From: Amoebophrya sp. A120
Taxonomy: Eukaryota > Sar > Dinophyceae > Syndiniales > Amoebophryaceae
Direction: 5' to 3'
Assembly (NCBI GenBank): GCA_905178155.1
Contig: CAJINV010000002.1
Span: 8,877,412 to 8,941,411 of the forward strand
Length of the DNA stretch: 64,000 nt
Part shown: piece after piece, positions 51,709-63,999 of the stretch
Layout of the letters: every line of letters starts with the position of its first letter
Position numbering within the stretch: position 1 is the stretch's first letter
Notes under the pieces: generated by a model
Database searches by the model: none
Told to the model about the DNA's origin: nothing
What the model saw: the letters and a program-made list of their open reading frames with translations, nothing else
Made by a program: the position numbers and the translations under genes

Positions 51709-52842
51709 TGTGGAGGAAAAGGGTGGGTGCTTTCTCCTGAAAACAACAGGGTGCTGCTTTATGCTGTTGCAATGGACTGTCTAGTATGTGAAGATGAAGA
51801 TTATCACTACGTAAATAAATTGCCGCCTGCTCAATAACTTCTGAATCTAGGAGAAGTAAAATGTAAGTACGTATGAGGTTGACGTTGAGGTCCTGCGATT
51901 TTTTAGCGAAACAAAAAGTCGACGGGTGATCACGAATTTCCGCACGATGCTGAGCTCGTCCAGTCCAGATCCAGATCCTTTTGTGCAAAGTAATTTCTTC
52001 CTTCCGATCTTAGCAGATGCGGCCATTATCTTCGATCGAGGTTCTCGTGCATTTGATCCCACATTCATCGTCGAGATCTGTTTTCAAAACTTTTAAAACA
52101 TCGATCGTCAACAAAATCGTTCTTGCACTGTGATATTACTACTGGATAACTTTTCATTTCTTCCATTTTCTCACGACACTGGATGCAGATCCTGGACATT
52201 ACCGATCGCAACTTTGACCTGGAAACCGAGATGCTGTTCCTGTGCAAGACAAATTCATGATGCACAGGCACGGCCAAAATCAGCAGTGCCCACGGTGCAA
52301 AGGAAAAGGTAAAGGTTGGTAATTGCTTGAAGTCCAAATAACAAGTCAAACCGGCGTATTGTACTTTCATCCATTGTGGCTCCAAATTCGGTATTTTCTC
52401 GAATATTTTCTTAGTCTGCTCAGAGGTACGTTTTGATGCAACACCTGTAGCTCCAACGTGTGAATAACACGAAGAGTCAGGGAGAAGAGAAGTAGAAAAA
52501 GGAAAGTTCTAAGTCCATTTGAATCAATTTGAAGGCAAGCATGCACTTCTACTACGGTCCTGAGTCAGGAACGCGGCGCCCCCTTGAAACGTAAGAGGAA
52601 ACAAAAAGCTCAACTATATCAACATTTATTTCGTCAAGGGATCTTCCGTAAAAGCATTTCAAGACACTGAGAGCGAGGCTTAAGCTGGTTCATTAAGTTA
52701 AATTTTGTCTATACGCTGGTCCTAGGAGCCTTTCTAGGTCTAGCTGCAAGGGTTCATTTTGACATGATTTTGTTTCGGTATTCATACGTTATTTCATACA
52801 GAGTAAGAACTTAAAAATCGCGTACTGACACAATACATCACT
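51709..52842. other. Unresolved stretch with competing short frames
   Basis: Between the NAT10 start and the EF-hand gene stop are minus-strand frames at 51847-52068 and 52065-52385, and plus-strand frames over the same bases that also look protein-like near 51950-52090 and 52180-52260. None has a recognised domain, and I call no gene. A TACTTAC plus pyrimidine plus CTAG pattern at 51847-51869 may mark the 5' end of the NAT10 mRNA. From 52390 to 52842 I see nothing. Confidence 0.4.
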
Positions 52843-54143
52843 TTACGCCAAGATCGGCACGTCTGCATTCCCTCCGATAATCTGCGGTGGCTCCAACGGT
52901 GAGGTTTCTGACGCTGAACTGGCGGACTTCAGCAGTGGATCGACATTGGTGCTCAGCGACGAGTCCGACGGGGAGTCCTTTTTCAGCACTTTTTCTGTCG
53001 GTTGCGCGGAAATCCGTCCGAAGGCCACCGGGTCGAGTTTCGCCGTGTCTTTGAAAATCGCTAGGCCCTGCATCGTTTGCAAATGCCGCCCGTCAAGGAA
53101 GAGCTCGGTGGAAACGAACTCTTTCATTTCGATCGCACCCGAGAGATCCGGGTCTAGCGCCTGCCAAATCTCCTGCAATTTATCCTCGGAAACCGGCTCG
53201 CCGAGGGCCTGGAGAGGGGTTTGGTTGATTTCACACGAAATATGTTTGCTGTGACGCACAAATCGAACAAGAGAAATGAAACGTAAAGAAAAATAAAAAT
53301 TGCGCGGTTCAAACTACTGCATGACAAACAGCCAATCCCTTTTTGATACCGTTGGCAAGTATTGCTTGAACTCTCCAAAATCGATGACCCCGTCGCCATC
53401 AATGTCGAAGTGGCGAAACGCGTTTAGGATACTGCCGTGCTTCTTGTAGATTTTCGCCCGAATTTGGTCGATGTTCATCTCCTCCACTGGCAGAGACATC
53501 TGCGCGCCGTCGCGGGAAATGCCCTGGATCGAAGATGGCGCGGAGGTCGTCTGCTTGCTCGATGACCGGGAGCTACTGGAACTGGTTCCCTGTGCCGACG
53601 TTTGTTCCTCTTGACTTTCACCCCCTTCCACGCCCCACACGAGCGGCTCGCCGTCCTCCTTCCGGATGCTGGCCCGCTTGGCGACCCGGGTGGCAGCATC
53701 GCTGCCGTGCAGCTGCTGGATCAGGGCCTGCTGACCTTCCTTCTTGAAGTCGGCGTGGCGGTGTAACGAATGGCTGGCTTTGTAGCTCGCAAACTTCCGG
53801 GCAAATTCCTGGTACTGCAGATTACCTCCACCATCGTCGTCCGCGATACCTGGGATGAGAATGAGATGAATTGCTACATGAATTCGTGACAGAACTTCGA
53901 ATCACAACATCGTGAATAGCACAACGTACAAATTTAAATTTTTGAAGTTGCAATAAAATAATTAGTTCTACTCCAGAGCTGCTCGACTTGGTTCTTGGGC
54001 AAATCGATTCCCGCGGACTTGAGCCCTTTCGAAAACTCCGCCTTGGAAATGCAGCCGTCGCCGTTTTTGTCGAACGCGCGGAAGGCGCCAATGACGGTGG
54101 AAAACTTCTTTTTGATCATGTTTCTCAGCTCGTCATCCGTCAT
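52843..54143 (-). CDS. Four-EF-hand calcium-binding protein
   Basis: Three exons (54143-53972, 53849-53350, 53208-52843) with GT-AG introns of 122 and 141 bp give 345 aa. EF-hand loops are DKNGDGCISKAEF, DDDGGGNLQYQEF, DIDGDGVIDFGEF and DPDLSGAIEMKEF. Loops 1 and 3 keep all the usual acidic ligands, loop 2 lacks the usual residue at its fifth position, and loop 4 is atypical in the middle. The loops form two pairs separated by a Ser/Lys-rich linker of about 100 residues, so the protein is larger than calmodulin or centrin and has a disordered Ser-rich tail. It resembles alveolate flagellar or cytoskeletal calcium sensors, but no named family can be assigned. The start is the ATG at 54143 (MTDDELRNMIKKKF), just before the first helix; the frame runs on upstream without ATG, so an extra exon is possible. 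Confidence 0.8.
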
Positions 54144-54206
54144 CTTCGCGGAATGCCTGTTGTAGTGCGTGATAATGTCCAAAAGCAAAATTCATTATAT
54201 TGATTT

Positions 54207-54889
54207 CTAAGCCTGAACGTAATGGCTCGACCAAAAATCCTGATACCTCGTCGACTCCACCGAAGTCTTCGCACTGTCGTCCAGGAACGCCAAGGGTTCC
54301 CAGCCCCCGAGCTTGGTCTCCACGGTTTCGATCACCTTTTTCGTGAGCGCCTCGACGTGCGGCCACTTCCGTAAAGTGAGCTTGGAAAACACGGGGATGC
54401 GTTTTGTACCCTTGACGACGGAGACCTCGAAGGACCCGACCCGGGGGTAGCAGAACGTGACATCCTGGTACCACTTCTGCGTCTTGTCGTTCTTAATCAT
54501 CGAGTGCCACAGCTTGCTGTTGTACGGCGATCTTCGGCAGTGCATACCGTACGCCTGAGGTTTGATTTGTTCTTCGAAGATCTCTTCGTGCGACATTGGG
54601 AACTTAGTTCATTGAAAATCAATGTGATTTGTGAACTTCTTCGGCCAGAAACATCAGCAAAAAACATCTCAATGCTTACCTTAGGTCCCGGATTGCAGAG
54701 GTACACGTAATCTTTCCCGGCGCAGGCGTTTGTAAGACACTCCACAAAGCTCTGTTCATAGCGGTCGTACTTCTCCTCACTGTGCCGTGTGTGCCATTGC
54801 GAGTCTGAGCACTCAGTGGACCGTTCCAACTCGATCTGCACGCGCAGCTCCTGGGACGCTGTGGCCTCAAAGGACCCGGCGGCAGCCAT
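54207..54889 (-). CDS. Rdx (SelW/SelT/SelH)-like small protein
   Basis: Two exons (54889-54680 and 54602-54207) with a 77-bp GT-AG intron give 201 aa. The C-terminal half carries YPRVGSFEVSV, then VFSKLTLRKWPHVEALTKKVIETVE. This matches the second half of the selenoprotein W/T/H thioredoxin-like fold: the R-x-G-(S/A)-F-E-V strand, the SKL strand, and the helix beginning P-x-x-E-A-L. The family's usual C-x-x-C or C-x-x-U redox motif after the first strand is not obvious. The nearest cysteines (STECSDS, VECLTNAC) do not have that spacing, so either the redox function is lost or the N-terminal half is a different domain. No in-frame TGA is needed. The start is the first ATG (MAAAGSFEATAS). Confidence 0.5.
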
Positions 54890-55447
54890 TTTTGCGATTT
54901 GAAGGCTTTTGCTGCGACAATGAGCTTGGTATCGCGTCAAGCAAGGATAGCGGAAAGCTATTCCGCTAAGTTGGATTTTGAGAGATAGCAGCAGAAACGA
55001 GTTGGAAGTAATTCAGTACAGTCAACATTTTTTTCACCGCTAAAACTTCTTCATGCGCTCTAGTGCGAAGATATTCTCTCAGAACGAAACTTTTCGCAAA
55101 TTTGCACTCCTCGGTCGACCACCACCACGCATCAGTATCTATTTGCAAAATAGAAAACTCACACACACGACCAGCTCTGGGCGGACGCGGGGGGCGCTGC
55201 GCTACAGATGGCCAGCTTCAAAACCTGCCAAAAGTGGATAAATCTTCGAAATGTTGCCTCTCTTCTAAACAAAAGAACCATATTCCTGTGCGCAGTCTCG
55301 CAAGCGAGATGTTGTCCGTTATCTGCTTAAGTTGTTTACTGCGCTGTAGTAACGTCGAGTGACCAGTGACATAGCTAAAACTGAGAGCAAGAGCAAGTCG
55401 TAGTATGTTGAAAACAGGTACCCCTTATTTCAATAAAAACCCACTCC
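54890..55447. other. Intergenic, no gene seen
   Basis: About 560 bp between the Rdx-like start and the stop of the coiled-coil gene. Short frames only. Confidence 0.55.
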
Positions 55448-58400
55448 CTACCCCAGCCCCTCGTCCGCACTGAGCAGACCCATGGCCCGCAGCTTTTCCT
55501 CCAAAAATTCCTCCTTGGAGGACTGCGAGATCGCCACTTTCCCGGTGGGCACCGCCTCCTGCGCCGCCGACTGGGCCAGCAACCCCCGCACCCGCGCGAT
55601 CTCGTCCTCAATGTCTTCGATGTGGTCCACTTTCTGGCTCGCGCGCTTCCTCGGTTTCGACGGGCTGGTGTTCGGCGAGGAAGCGGTGGCGGAAGAGCCG
55701 GATGGGGCAGCCCCGTACGCCGAATCTTTCTCGTAATTGCTGCCGTGGTGTTGGGACATGTGATCGCCGTGCAGATCTACTTCCCGTCGGGAGCTCGGGT
55801 AGCGGTCGGAAGAGGTGGCAAAAACATCCTGGTCGACGTCGAAGTCTTCCTCCACGGGCGGCATGCGCATCGTCACATCGCGCGAATCTTCTTCCAGAAG
55901 ATGGTGCTGTTGTTGATCACCTAGTGAAGACCCAAGACCCGCTCTGGGTAACGGCGCACCAGAAATAGAACCACTTCTCTTACTGGTGAACAACTCGTCT
56001 TCGCTCTCGTTCCACGAGGCCGTCCTGGAGCGCCGCCGGGCGAAGAGCTGCGATATCGGAACAGACGAGATGTCTTCTTCGAACGAATCCTTCCGCGGTC
56101 TGGACTTGCTACCGATCCTGGTAGTGCTGCTGCTGCTGCTGCTCAATACATCTGTGTTGCTGTAACTCTCGTCGGCGGCACCGTCATCGTCGTCAAACTG
56201 TGGAAGCCTTGCTGCAAATTTGTCGATGTCTCGGAGTTGCGCTACCTGCTGCAGCAACTCGTCGGCCCGACCGGCGAAGTTGTCTGTTTTAGGTTGCAGC
56301 ATTGATATGCTTGACGGTGATATTCAATTTTTCAAATGTCCTATCAGAGCATCACCAAGTTTCAAACACAGTAGCACCACACAGCATGGTGTCGCAACTT
56401 CTACTACATCAAGTAGAAAATAAATCATCAATACCATCTGCAAACGCCGACGACTTCCCCCCTCCCTCCGTAATCGCCTTCATGGCCCCAGAAGTTTCGC
56501 CTCCTACCACCCCGAGTTCGTTTGCACCACTGTGACTTCCCTCGCTTGCGATTGACAGCTGTTGCAGTCTCGCGTCGATGTCGGCAAGCGCTGCAAGATC
56601 CTCCTTGGCATAAAGCTGCGCCGGCTCCTTGCGGCGGATGGGCGAGACGCTCCCGTCTGCTTCTTCTGGTGCGGTCGAGTCTGGTGCTTCACTTGCTCTG
56701 GCGTCTTCTCCGTTTGTCACCATTGGCTTGCCTTGCAGAACGCTTTCCAGCAAGTCCTCCTGGTCAGCGGTGTAAAGTGCAAGCTGGTTACTTTCTGCAT
56801 TCGATGTTGCGCTTCGACCACTTCCCTTTCCGCCTTTATTGGACGGCTTTTGCGCCGCATTCGTTGACCCGCTCGAAGATCTATCCCGTTGGCCCTTACC
56901 TTTGTTTCCATCCTTGTTCATCTGCTTACCTGCTGCCACTTTGCTAAACGCGGTTGCCTGCGGCTGCTTCTGCTGTGACTGCGCGCTCGCCGCCGCATTC
57001 CGTCTCTGTGCGCCGTGTGCAGACGAACGGTTACTGGACGACGCGGTGGCGCTCGCCGATGCGCTCGAGGCGCTGTCCTTGGACGGTTGCCGCGTGCTGA
57101 TGGAGCTACTGCTGGGCAACCCGGTCGACGGAGCGGAAGAGGCAGACGCGCTGGACCGGTTCAGGTAGTCCTCGTCGTGGTCAACATTCGCATGATCTTC
57201 TTCTTTTTTCTTCACCAAGTTTCCCGATCGGACGAGCTGCACTTGATGTTTCAACGCATTTTTCTCCTGCTCGCCCCCGCCTCGATCTCCAATGACCGGC
57301 GGAGTCTCGAACCCGTCCGCATGTTGTTCCAAACTGACCGAGGACATTATGCTCACGCTCATCTGGCTATAATTACCGCTGTTGTTGTACGCCGGGATCA
57401 GACTAGATGTGCTGTTCCACCGGTCCCAGTTCACATTGGTCCCTTGCTCGAGCGGGAAGTCGATCTCTGAGGTGTTGCTGTTTTGCTCCGATTGGGCCGA
57501 GGAGCTTGACATCCAGTCGTTTCTCTTCGCTAGGGAGGTACTACTATGCGACCCTGCGGTAGAGGACTTCAACGCCTTCTGCTGTCCAGCCGTGTTTGCA
57601 GTTCCGAGATCCGCGTGGTCGGCAGCAAGAAGACCTTTTTCAACCAAAGCGTGCAGCTGCTCCTTGCGAGCCTGCGACGCGTTCTTCTCCACCGAACGGT
57701 CCTCCCTGTGAGGATGCGTGTGATCGAACAAAAAATTGCGGAGAAATTGGAATTATCCCGCGTTTCAAAAGCAACGCATGAGGTGGGTCACAACTACATG
57801 GACAATTGATGCAAGCAAGAGAGCGCTATGTAATCTTGAGAACAACACTTCTTGTTACCACTGCTTCCTAGTCGCTTCCAATTCGGACTTCACCTTCTGT
57901 TCCTTCTGTTCCATGTTTTTCAGAATGTCGTCTAGCCGCGCGATTTGGTTCAAGCCTTCCTCGATCAGAATGCACTCTTCCGGCGTGTAATTCCCCGAGA
58001 CGAAAGTGATCCTTGGGCGAGGCTTCGATTTCCCAGACTTTGACGGGGACTGTCCAGCTTGGGAGACGAGCTGCAAGTTGTTTGATTGCATCCCTCAAAC
58101 TGCACGGAATGGTGAACTTCCTCTGGTGCTTGTCGCCTAGAATCCAAATGCAAAGTCGTGATGAAAAAAGAACTCAATAGATACCTGTCCATCCTTCCCA
58201 TCCCATTCTTCGTCCTCTTCTTCCAGACAGCGGGTGAGAAACGTGGGTAAGACGCTCTCCTTGCCGTGTCCTGAATCCGCAGCAACGTCTGCAACATCCT
58301 CAAAGGCGGACGGTAGGGTATGCCTGAAACGGGATTTTTCATTCTTGTATTGCTGCACAGCTGCAGTGGGACTGGGAGTGCTTCTCATGATATCATCTCA

Positions 58401-59604
58401 TGCAATATTTGCATTTTCCTAGATGGCAAGACGACCATCAAAAACAAAAACCCCCAAGTATACTGCTGCATCAGGTCGTGCATGTAGTTCTGCAGTTCCG
58501 CGATCCGGTCCCGCTGGGATTTTTCATGCTTATGCAGCAAGCTCGACACCAGCTCCATGCTCGATTGCGCCTCGGGCAAGGTGGCTTCGTACGGACCATC
58601 TGGATCCTCGGGATTACTAGTCCACTGCAGTTGCAACGACATTCTCTCCAGCTCGCGGTCGTCAATCCTGTTGCGCATGATTTTAAGTAGCATCGTGTCA
58701 CAGAGCACATGCCCCCATAAAATCAAAAGCGACCTTCGAACTCGATGCAAAAAGTTGGACAGAATCTCAAAAAAAAATTGTTGATCTTTTCGTCTTACTC
58801 ATCTTTGCCCTCGCCGTTCCACAGAGCCAGTGCCAGGCTCCCCTTGTCCTCTTCTCCCCCACCTCCCGGGTCGTATTTTCCGCTCAGCAGTCCCTCGATC
58901 AGCGCGTTGGCTGCTTGAGTGCTCGTCGGGGATGGCAGTTTTGCCGTACCACCAGCTACCTTGTCCGATTGCATTGCATTTTTAGCTGCGTTTTGCGGAG
59001 CCGTGATCTTCCCTTTGCTTTTCATTCCGTCGGGTTGCAAGCGACCGCTGGCGTTGGACCCTCCAGGCGTAGCCCCTGCCAACATCGAGACATTTTTATT
59101 CGAGGGCGGCCTTGAGGAAGTAGAGTTCGTGGTGCTTCCTTTCCTATTTCCGCTGGTTCTACCCCCGGATGCAATATCAGGCGGGGTTTTTTGTGCTCCT
59201 CGGGTGCTCGTACCTTTTCCTCCGGACGGGGTGTATTTCATCGCGGCGGCGGCACCATTCCCCGCCCCTTTGATGCCCTGTTTTGCCGTGCTCGAGGACG
59301 ACGGACTTGTCCCAGTTTTCAGGGGTATAATCGGGTTGTGTTGCGAGGTAGAAGCAGTACTCTGCTTCGATATTCCACTGCTCGCATTGAAACTGCCGCT
59401 CACAACTCCGTTTTTTCCACTTGCGGCGGGCGAAGACAGCTTGACAATCTTCGTCGGCTTGTTTCGATTGCCGTTAGAACCAGTCGAATCCGGGCGGCCG
59501 GACAGAGGCAATGAGTCCTTGAGCGGCACCGGAACTTCGCCCTCCGCAAGCACCTGCATGCGCGGTGCCGAGGTGGGCCGACGACTGATGATCCCGGGGA
59601 ACAT
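55448..59604 (-). CDS. Six-exon coiled-coil, Ser-rich protein, 1155 aa
   Basis: The exons are 59604-58799, 58667-58464, 58323-58185, 58070-57859, 57705-56435 and 56283-55448. The five GT-AG introns (131, 140, 114, 153 and 151 bp) match in phase at every junction, which is why six open frames are merged into one gene. The N-terminal 250 residues are Ser/Thr/Gly-rich and basic. Residues about 270-430 are helical and charged (MELVSSLLHKHEKSQRDRI, then LIEEGLNQIARLDDILKNME), probably coiled coil. The centre is Ser/Asn/Gln-rich. Near the C-terminus come FAGRADELLQQVAQLRDIDKF and a final coiled-coil stretch IEDEIARVRGLLAQ. No enzymatic motif was seen; a scaffold or cytoskeletal protein is possible. 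The start of exon 4 is uncertain because a second frame there also looks coding. Confidence 0.65.
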
Positions 59605-60549
59605 GTTTTTCTTCCTTTGCGCTTTTGTGTTGAAATTGAAAAAATCTCAGGCTCAGAATACCAAATGCGCTTTTTGGCTCGCTCAGTGCTCTACCACGTT
59701 CGCACGTGGAGCCATTTTTTCGAAAATAAACGAAAAACGATCAATGCGCCGTGGTACTTTCAAAAGCTCAAGGGGCAGCCACGGTGTCCTCAGGGTAACC
59801 TCTCACAAAAAAAGCTCTCACGCTCACCAGCTTGCGACCGCTCTCGACACAGGGTCTCAGCCTCGCAATTTGCAACGCACGATGCAACTCAGACCAGACA
59901 CTTTGCCTCTTCAAACGCGGCTCGAGAGTGCCTTCGCGAAAGGCGGCTCAATTACTTACGCGACTTGGGGGCCTAATCAGCAACGAGAAAAAGAACCAGC
60001 GCAAACTTCGAGTTGATTCGATACTGCAGTTCTTCCAGCGGCAGAAACTAGAAGTGGCACCTTTGCCTTGGTAATGGACAACTTCTTTTTCGTGTATGGC
60101 ATTACGTGTGACATCCAAATCTTCGCGTTCTATGAGTTTCGTACGTAAAAAACGTCGTATCCATGTCAAAAAGCCGCTGCTTCATTGTGATTGTCTCCAT
60201 GTCGTGCTTCTTTGCATTTTCTAAACGACGAAACGATGTTATTGTATCCGATCATCAAGATGCTTTCCTATTTTGTCTTCCAAAATCCTTTTCTCGATGT
60301 CGGTGCGATTTATGTACACAAAATGTATCAGATGGGTATGTGATTCATCAGAATTACCTGTGTTCTCGAAACGGTGTAAAGACAGCCTTAGAAACGACAA
60401 ACGAATCAGCAACAAGGCTGGCGAAACTAGAAATTTTTTGACTTTGGTGCTTTAATATTGAGTTTCTGCTTTTCAGATTCTGACCAATGAAAAAATGTAA
60501 AGATCCTTACGGTTAGAGATATTCCCAAAAATTCGGCAGCCCTCTTATA
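59605..60549. other. Intergenic, no gene seen
   Basis: About 945 bp of spacer. Plus-strand frames here are antisense extensions of the coiled-coil gene or too short to support. Confidence 0.55.
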
Positions 60550-63500
60550 CTAGTAGGCCGCTGCAGCTGCTGTCGATACCGTTCTTGCATCGTTCGAATA
60601 GTATTTCTGCTCGCAGTCGTACAGCTGCCGGATTAGCGGCAGGTACTCCTGAACGGTGTTGACGAAGTTGAAGGTAAATTCCCCATCACGCTTCTCCGCA
60701 AGCGTTGCAAAGACCTGCTTTAACTTTACCACTCCGACCTGGTTCTCCAGGTACGCCTTAACGCACTCCAAGCGGTACGCCACCGTATCCACGGACTTCA
60801 AATGCTTCAACACGTGCAGGGTGCGGTTCGCATCAGTAAGCGACTTAAATTTCAGGTTCAAAAAGTGGTCCGTTTCTCCTCCTGGCTCTTGTTCGGCTTG
60901 AAAATCGCAGGAAGAAGAGGAAGGTTCGACTGTATTTACAACAATCGGGGCTGTGTGTTCCTGTTTTCTCCCTCCTGCAGCGCCAGCAGCTCCGTCTGTT
61001 TCTCGTTTGGAACCCGCCGTAGCAGCTTGGATGTTTTTCATTCGATTCTTGATCTCATCACTGGACAACCCGCCGAACAAGCCCTTCGAGCTCCACAGCA
61101 AGGAGGACACGTCGCCCGGGCTCTTCACCAAGGCTAGCGGCTTTTTCTCCGCGAGCATTTCGTTCTCGAAAGAGTTGAGGAGGTTGACGGTCTGGGCGTA
61201 GAACCGCTCCGCGCCGGTGTGGTTGTTCAAGTTCACCTCCAATGCCGTGAAATACTCCGTGTTGTTGTTTTCTTGTGCGTCGAAAAAGTTGTGGACGACA
61301 GGTTGCTGCTTTTCGTTCATCAATTTCGTGGGAGATTTCATGTCCGCGGCATCGTGTTCCTCGATGAAGAGCGAGTTCGATTTCACGTTTGGATGGATCT
61401 GCGCAGAAACAAGTGGTTGTTTGATGTGACTGCCTTCGCCAAGCAGCTTGTCCTGCTTCTCTGCGTTTGACTTTTGGTGACTCGAAACTTTTCCTGGGCT
61501 ACTTTCTGGTCGTACAAACTCTGCTTTTCCCTTGTGATCTGCAGCTACTCGCCTCTCACGTGTTGCTTCGGTAGAAACACCGCTAGCAAGCGCTTTCAGT
61601 TCGCTCTTCGCAAACGACTTGGTTGAGTTTGGAGAGTGGTGCTGGTACAGAAAAGAGCGGTAATTCTTTTTTGCCTTCAAACCAACCTGACCAGAGGCAG
61701 CGGCGTCGGAAGTAGCCAGGTTGTTCGCGTCTTTCCTACTGGTCTTCGACGTGCAACTCACTTGTACAGCTGGCGTCGGAGCAATTTTTTGGTTACTGTT
61801 GTTATCTCTCTCCACAATTTCAGTTCCTGCCGACGACCGCACCTCCGCGAAGATAGCGCTTGCGGTCTCGGACAATTTTTCAGAGCTGCGTTCTGCTTGT
61901 CCTTCTTTGCCCGTCTCCGTCTCACGACGCATCAGCAGCTTCATTTTGGCGCTTTTCACGTCGAAGTCGAGTACTCGTTCCGCTTCTTCGGTCGTTTTGC
62001 TCTTGCCGTCGCGAGCCCAGAGGTTTTTGTTTTCTTTATCGACCTCTTGAGACGTTTTCATGTCAGCCAAGACATTTACTCTAGCTTTGGTTTTAGAAAT
62101 TTTTTCCGGCGACGCACCGTACTGCTTCGACAACTCGTCAACTTTGGCCAGTAACCGCGATACCCGCGCCGCGGACTCGTCCGCGCGGGTGGGCGGTCGA
62201 TGAGCTGATTTTTCCGATGAGATTTTCATGCTCAGATGTCATTCTACATCACTCTGCACGTACTTAGGAATCTTCACAAACACCCGTCATTAAGAAAAAA
62301 ACAGCTAGTACTTACCCTCTCCGCGTGAAGACGCCAATTCCTGCTTTTTTTCTACGCAGCCGTGAAGAGCGTTTCTTTCCGTTTCTCGCCCTCCTGCACC
62401 CGCAACATACTGGTCCCGCAAATCGAACACTGAATACTTTTTCGCCGGTTTCAAAGTTTCCGCATCGTCCTCGTAGAAATTCTTGTTTACGTCAGACTTA
62501 CTTGATGTCTTATTTTCAACGTTTGATGCAGTTGGTCTTGCTTTCTCGCCGACTGCCTTCCTCGCATCTACTTGTTCTTTAAACGCATGCAGCTCCTGCT
62601 TCCGCTGCAAGTACTCGTTTCTGGCCTTGTCGAGGGGGGAAGTCGTTGTATGATCCTTGTCATTGTACACGTTCTGCGCGAAGGCGTCTTGGAAAACACG
62701 GTCACTCACATGGTTCCTGTTTAATACGTGGCTCTCCTTGCTGGCATGTAATTCTCTCTTGCGAGCATCCTTTTCCGCATCTACAGCTCTGCCCGGCTGC
62801 ATCACAACCTCCAGTGGTGATCGTTTTGGGAGTTCTTTCCGCTTGTTGTTCTCAAACCCTTCGACTTCCCGCGCGGCCTTTTTGTCCTCCTCCCGCAAAC
62901 GCAAGGCGATGGCGTCGATTCGCGAGGAAATCGCGACCCCCTGGTCGTCTTTTCTGCTTTGCGGCGGGGGAACTGACTTCGAGGTGGTCTTCGACGATGA
63001 AGAGGAGTCGACAACAACCCGCTCCCGTTGAGAATTAAGAGCTTTCTTGTCGGAATCCGGAGCACCATTTTCATCCCGTATTTGCAACCCTGGTGATCTT
63101 TGTTGTTGCGCTGTAGGTAGAATCTGCTGGTGCTTCTTCTTTTCCACGATCTTCTTGGAAGCGGGAGAAGCTGGGTACTGGGCCTGCTTTCGGTACATTG
63201 CCATCTTGGCGCGAACTTCATTTTCCTTCTCACTGCTCTTCTTCCTCATCTGAAGGTCTGCGTACCGACCAGGCTCGCGGCGGCGCGGCGGGTCTTGCAC
63301 CTGCTCCAGAGCGACGTTGTAATCCCGAGCTAAGAGTAAATTTCTTCGACCGTGGTCGCGATTCAACATTTGGTTCCTTTGTTCCTTCTGATTTGGCTTC
63401 CTCTCGTCCGCTGCGTTGTTCTGCTCCTGCTTCGCGTCTGTACCGGGTAGATCTGTCTTCTCTGGAGGTCCTTTCCGGTGGTCGAATATTTCTTCACTAG

Positions 63501-63999
63501 TCTTTTTCACCGGTGTAGATTTGCTGGAACGCACGACGACCCTCTTCACCACACCCGCACGGTCATTCGGATAATGCTCAATCCGTTTGGACGACGCAGG
63601 CCGCTGCTGAGGACGGTGCAAAACCTTTCGCGGAGTGGACCTGCCAGCAGGGTAGTGGTTGCTCTTGACGTTATTGCTTGGCGGTTGTGGCTTGTGGTCG
63701 TGCTGTATTTTTCTTTGCTGTCCGGCGACCGTGGGCTTTTTCTCTACTCGCCCTTGCTCAACCGCATTCATCGCATTCGGAGCGGTCCTCGGATCACTCA
63801 CGTTTTCCTTGTCCAGAACCACAAGCGACGCAGCAGGTGCGGGGGCAGCAGCAGCAGCTACTGCTGCTGCAACTCTGTCCAACTGCTCTCGCCGATGATC
63901 TTCAGCAATCTGCCCGTCCCCGTGCCGCTTCATCTGCTTTTTTGGGTTTAGTATTTCGTCCTGCTGTTCTGGAACCCTTTCTTCAGCGGGAACCACCAC
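60550..63999 (-). CDS. NEK-like C-terminal region of a large protein (5' end outside window)
   Basis: Two exons (63999-62316 and 62204-60550) with a 111-bp GT-AG intron in phase 1 give at least 1112 aa; the frame is open at the window edge, so the start lies to the right. The first exon is lysine/arginine/glutamine-rich and disordered, with a helical stretch ARDYNVALEQVQDPPRRREPGR followed by MRKKSSEKENEVRAKMAMYRK. The last 80 residues (LECVKAYLENQVGVVKLKQVF, then YLPLIRQLYDCEQKYY) resemble the short conserved tail of NIMA-related kinases of the NEK1 type: a YLE-x-x-G helix followed by LI-x-QL. If so, the kinase domain should lie just beyond position 64000. This assignment rests on a weak motif and could be wrong. 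Confidence 0.5.
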
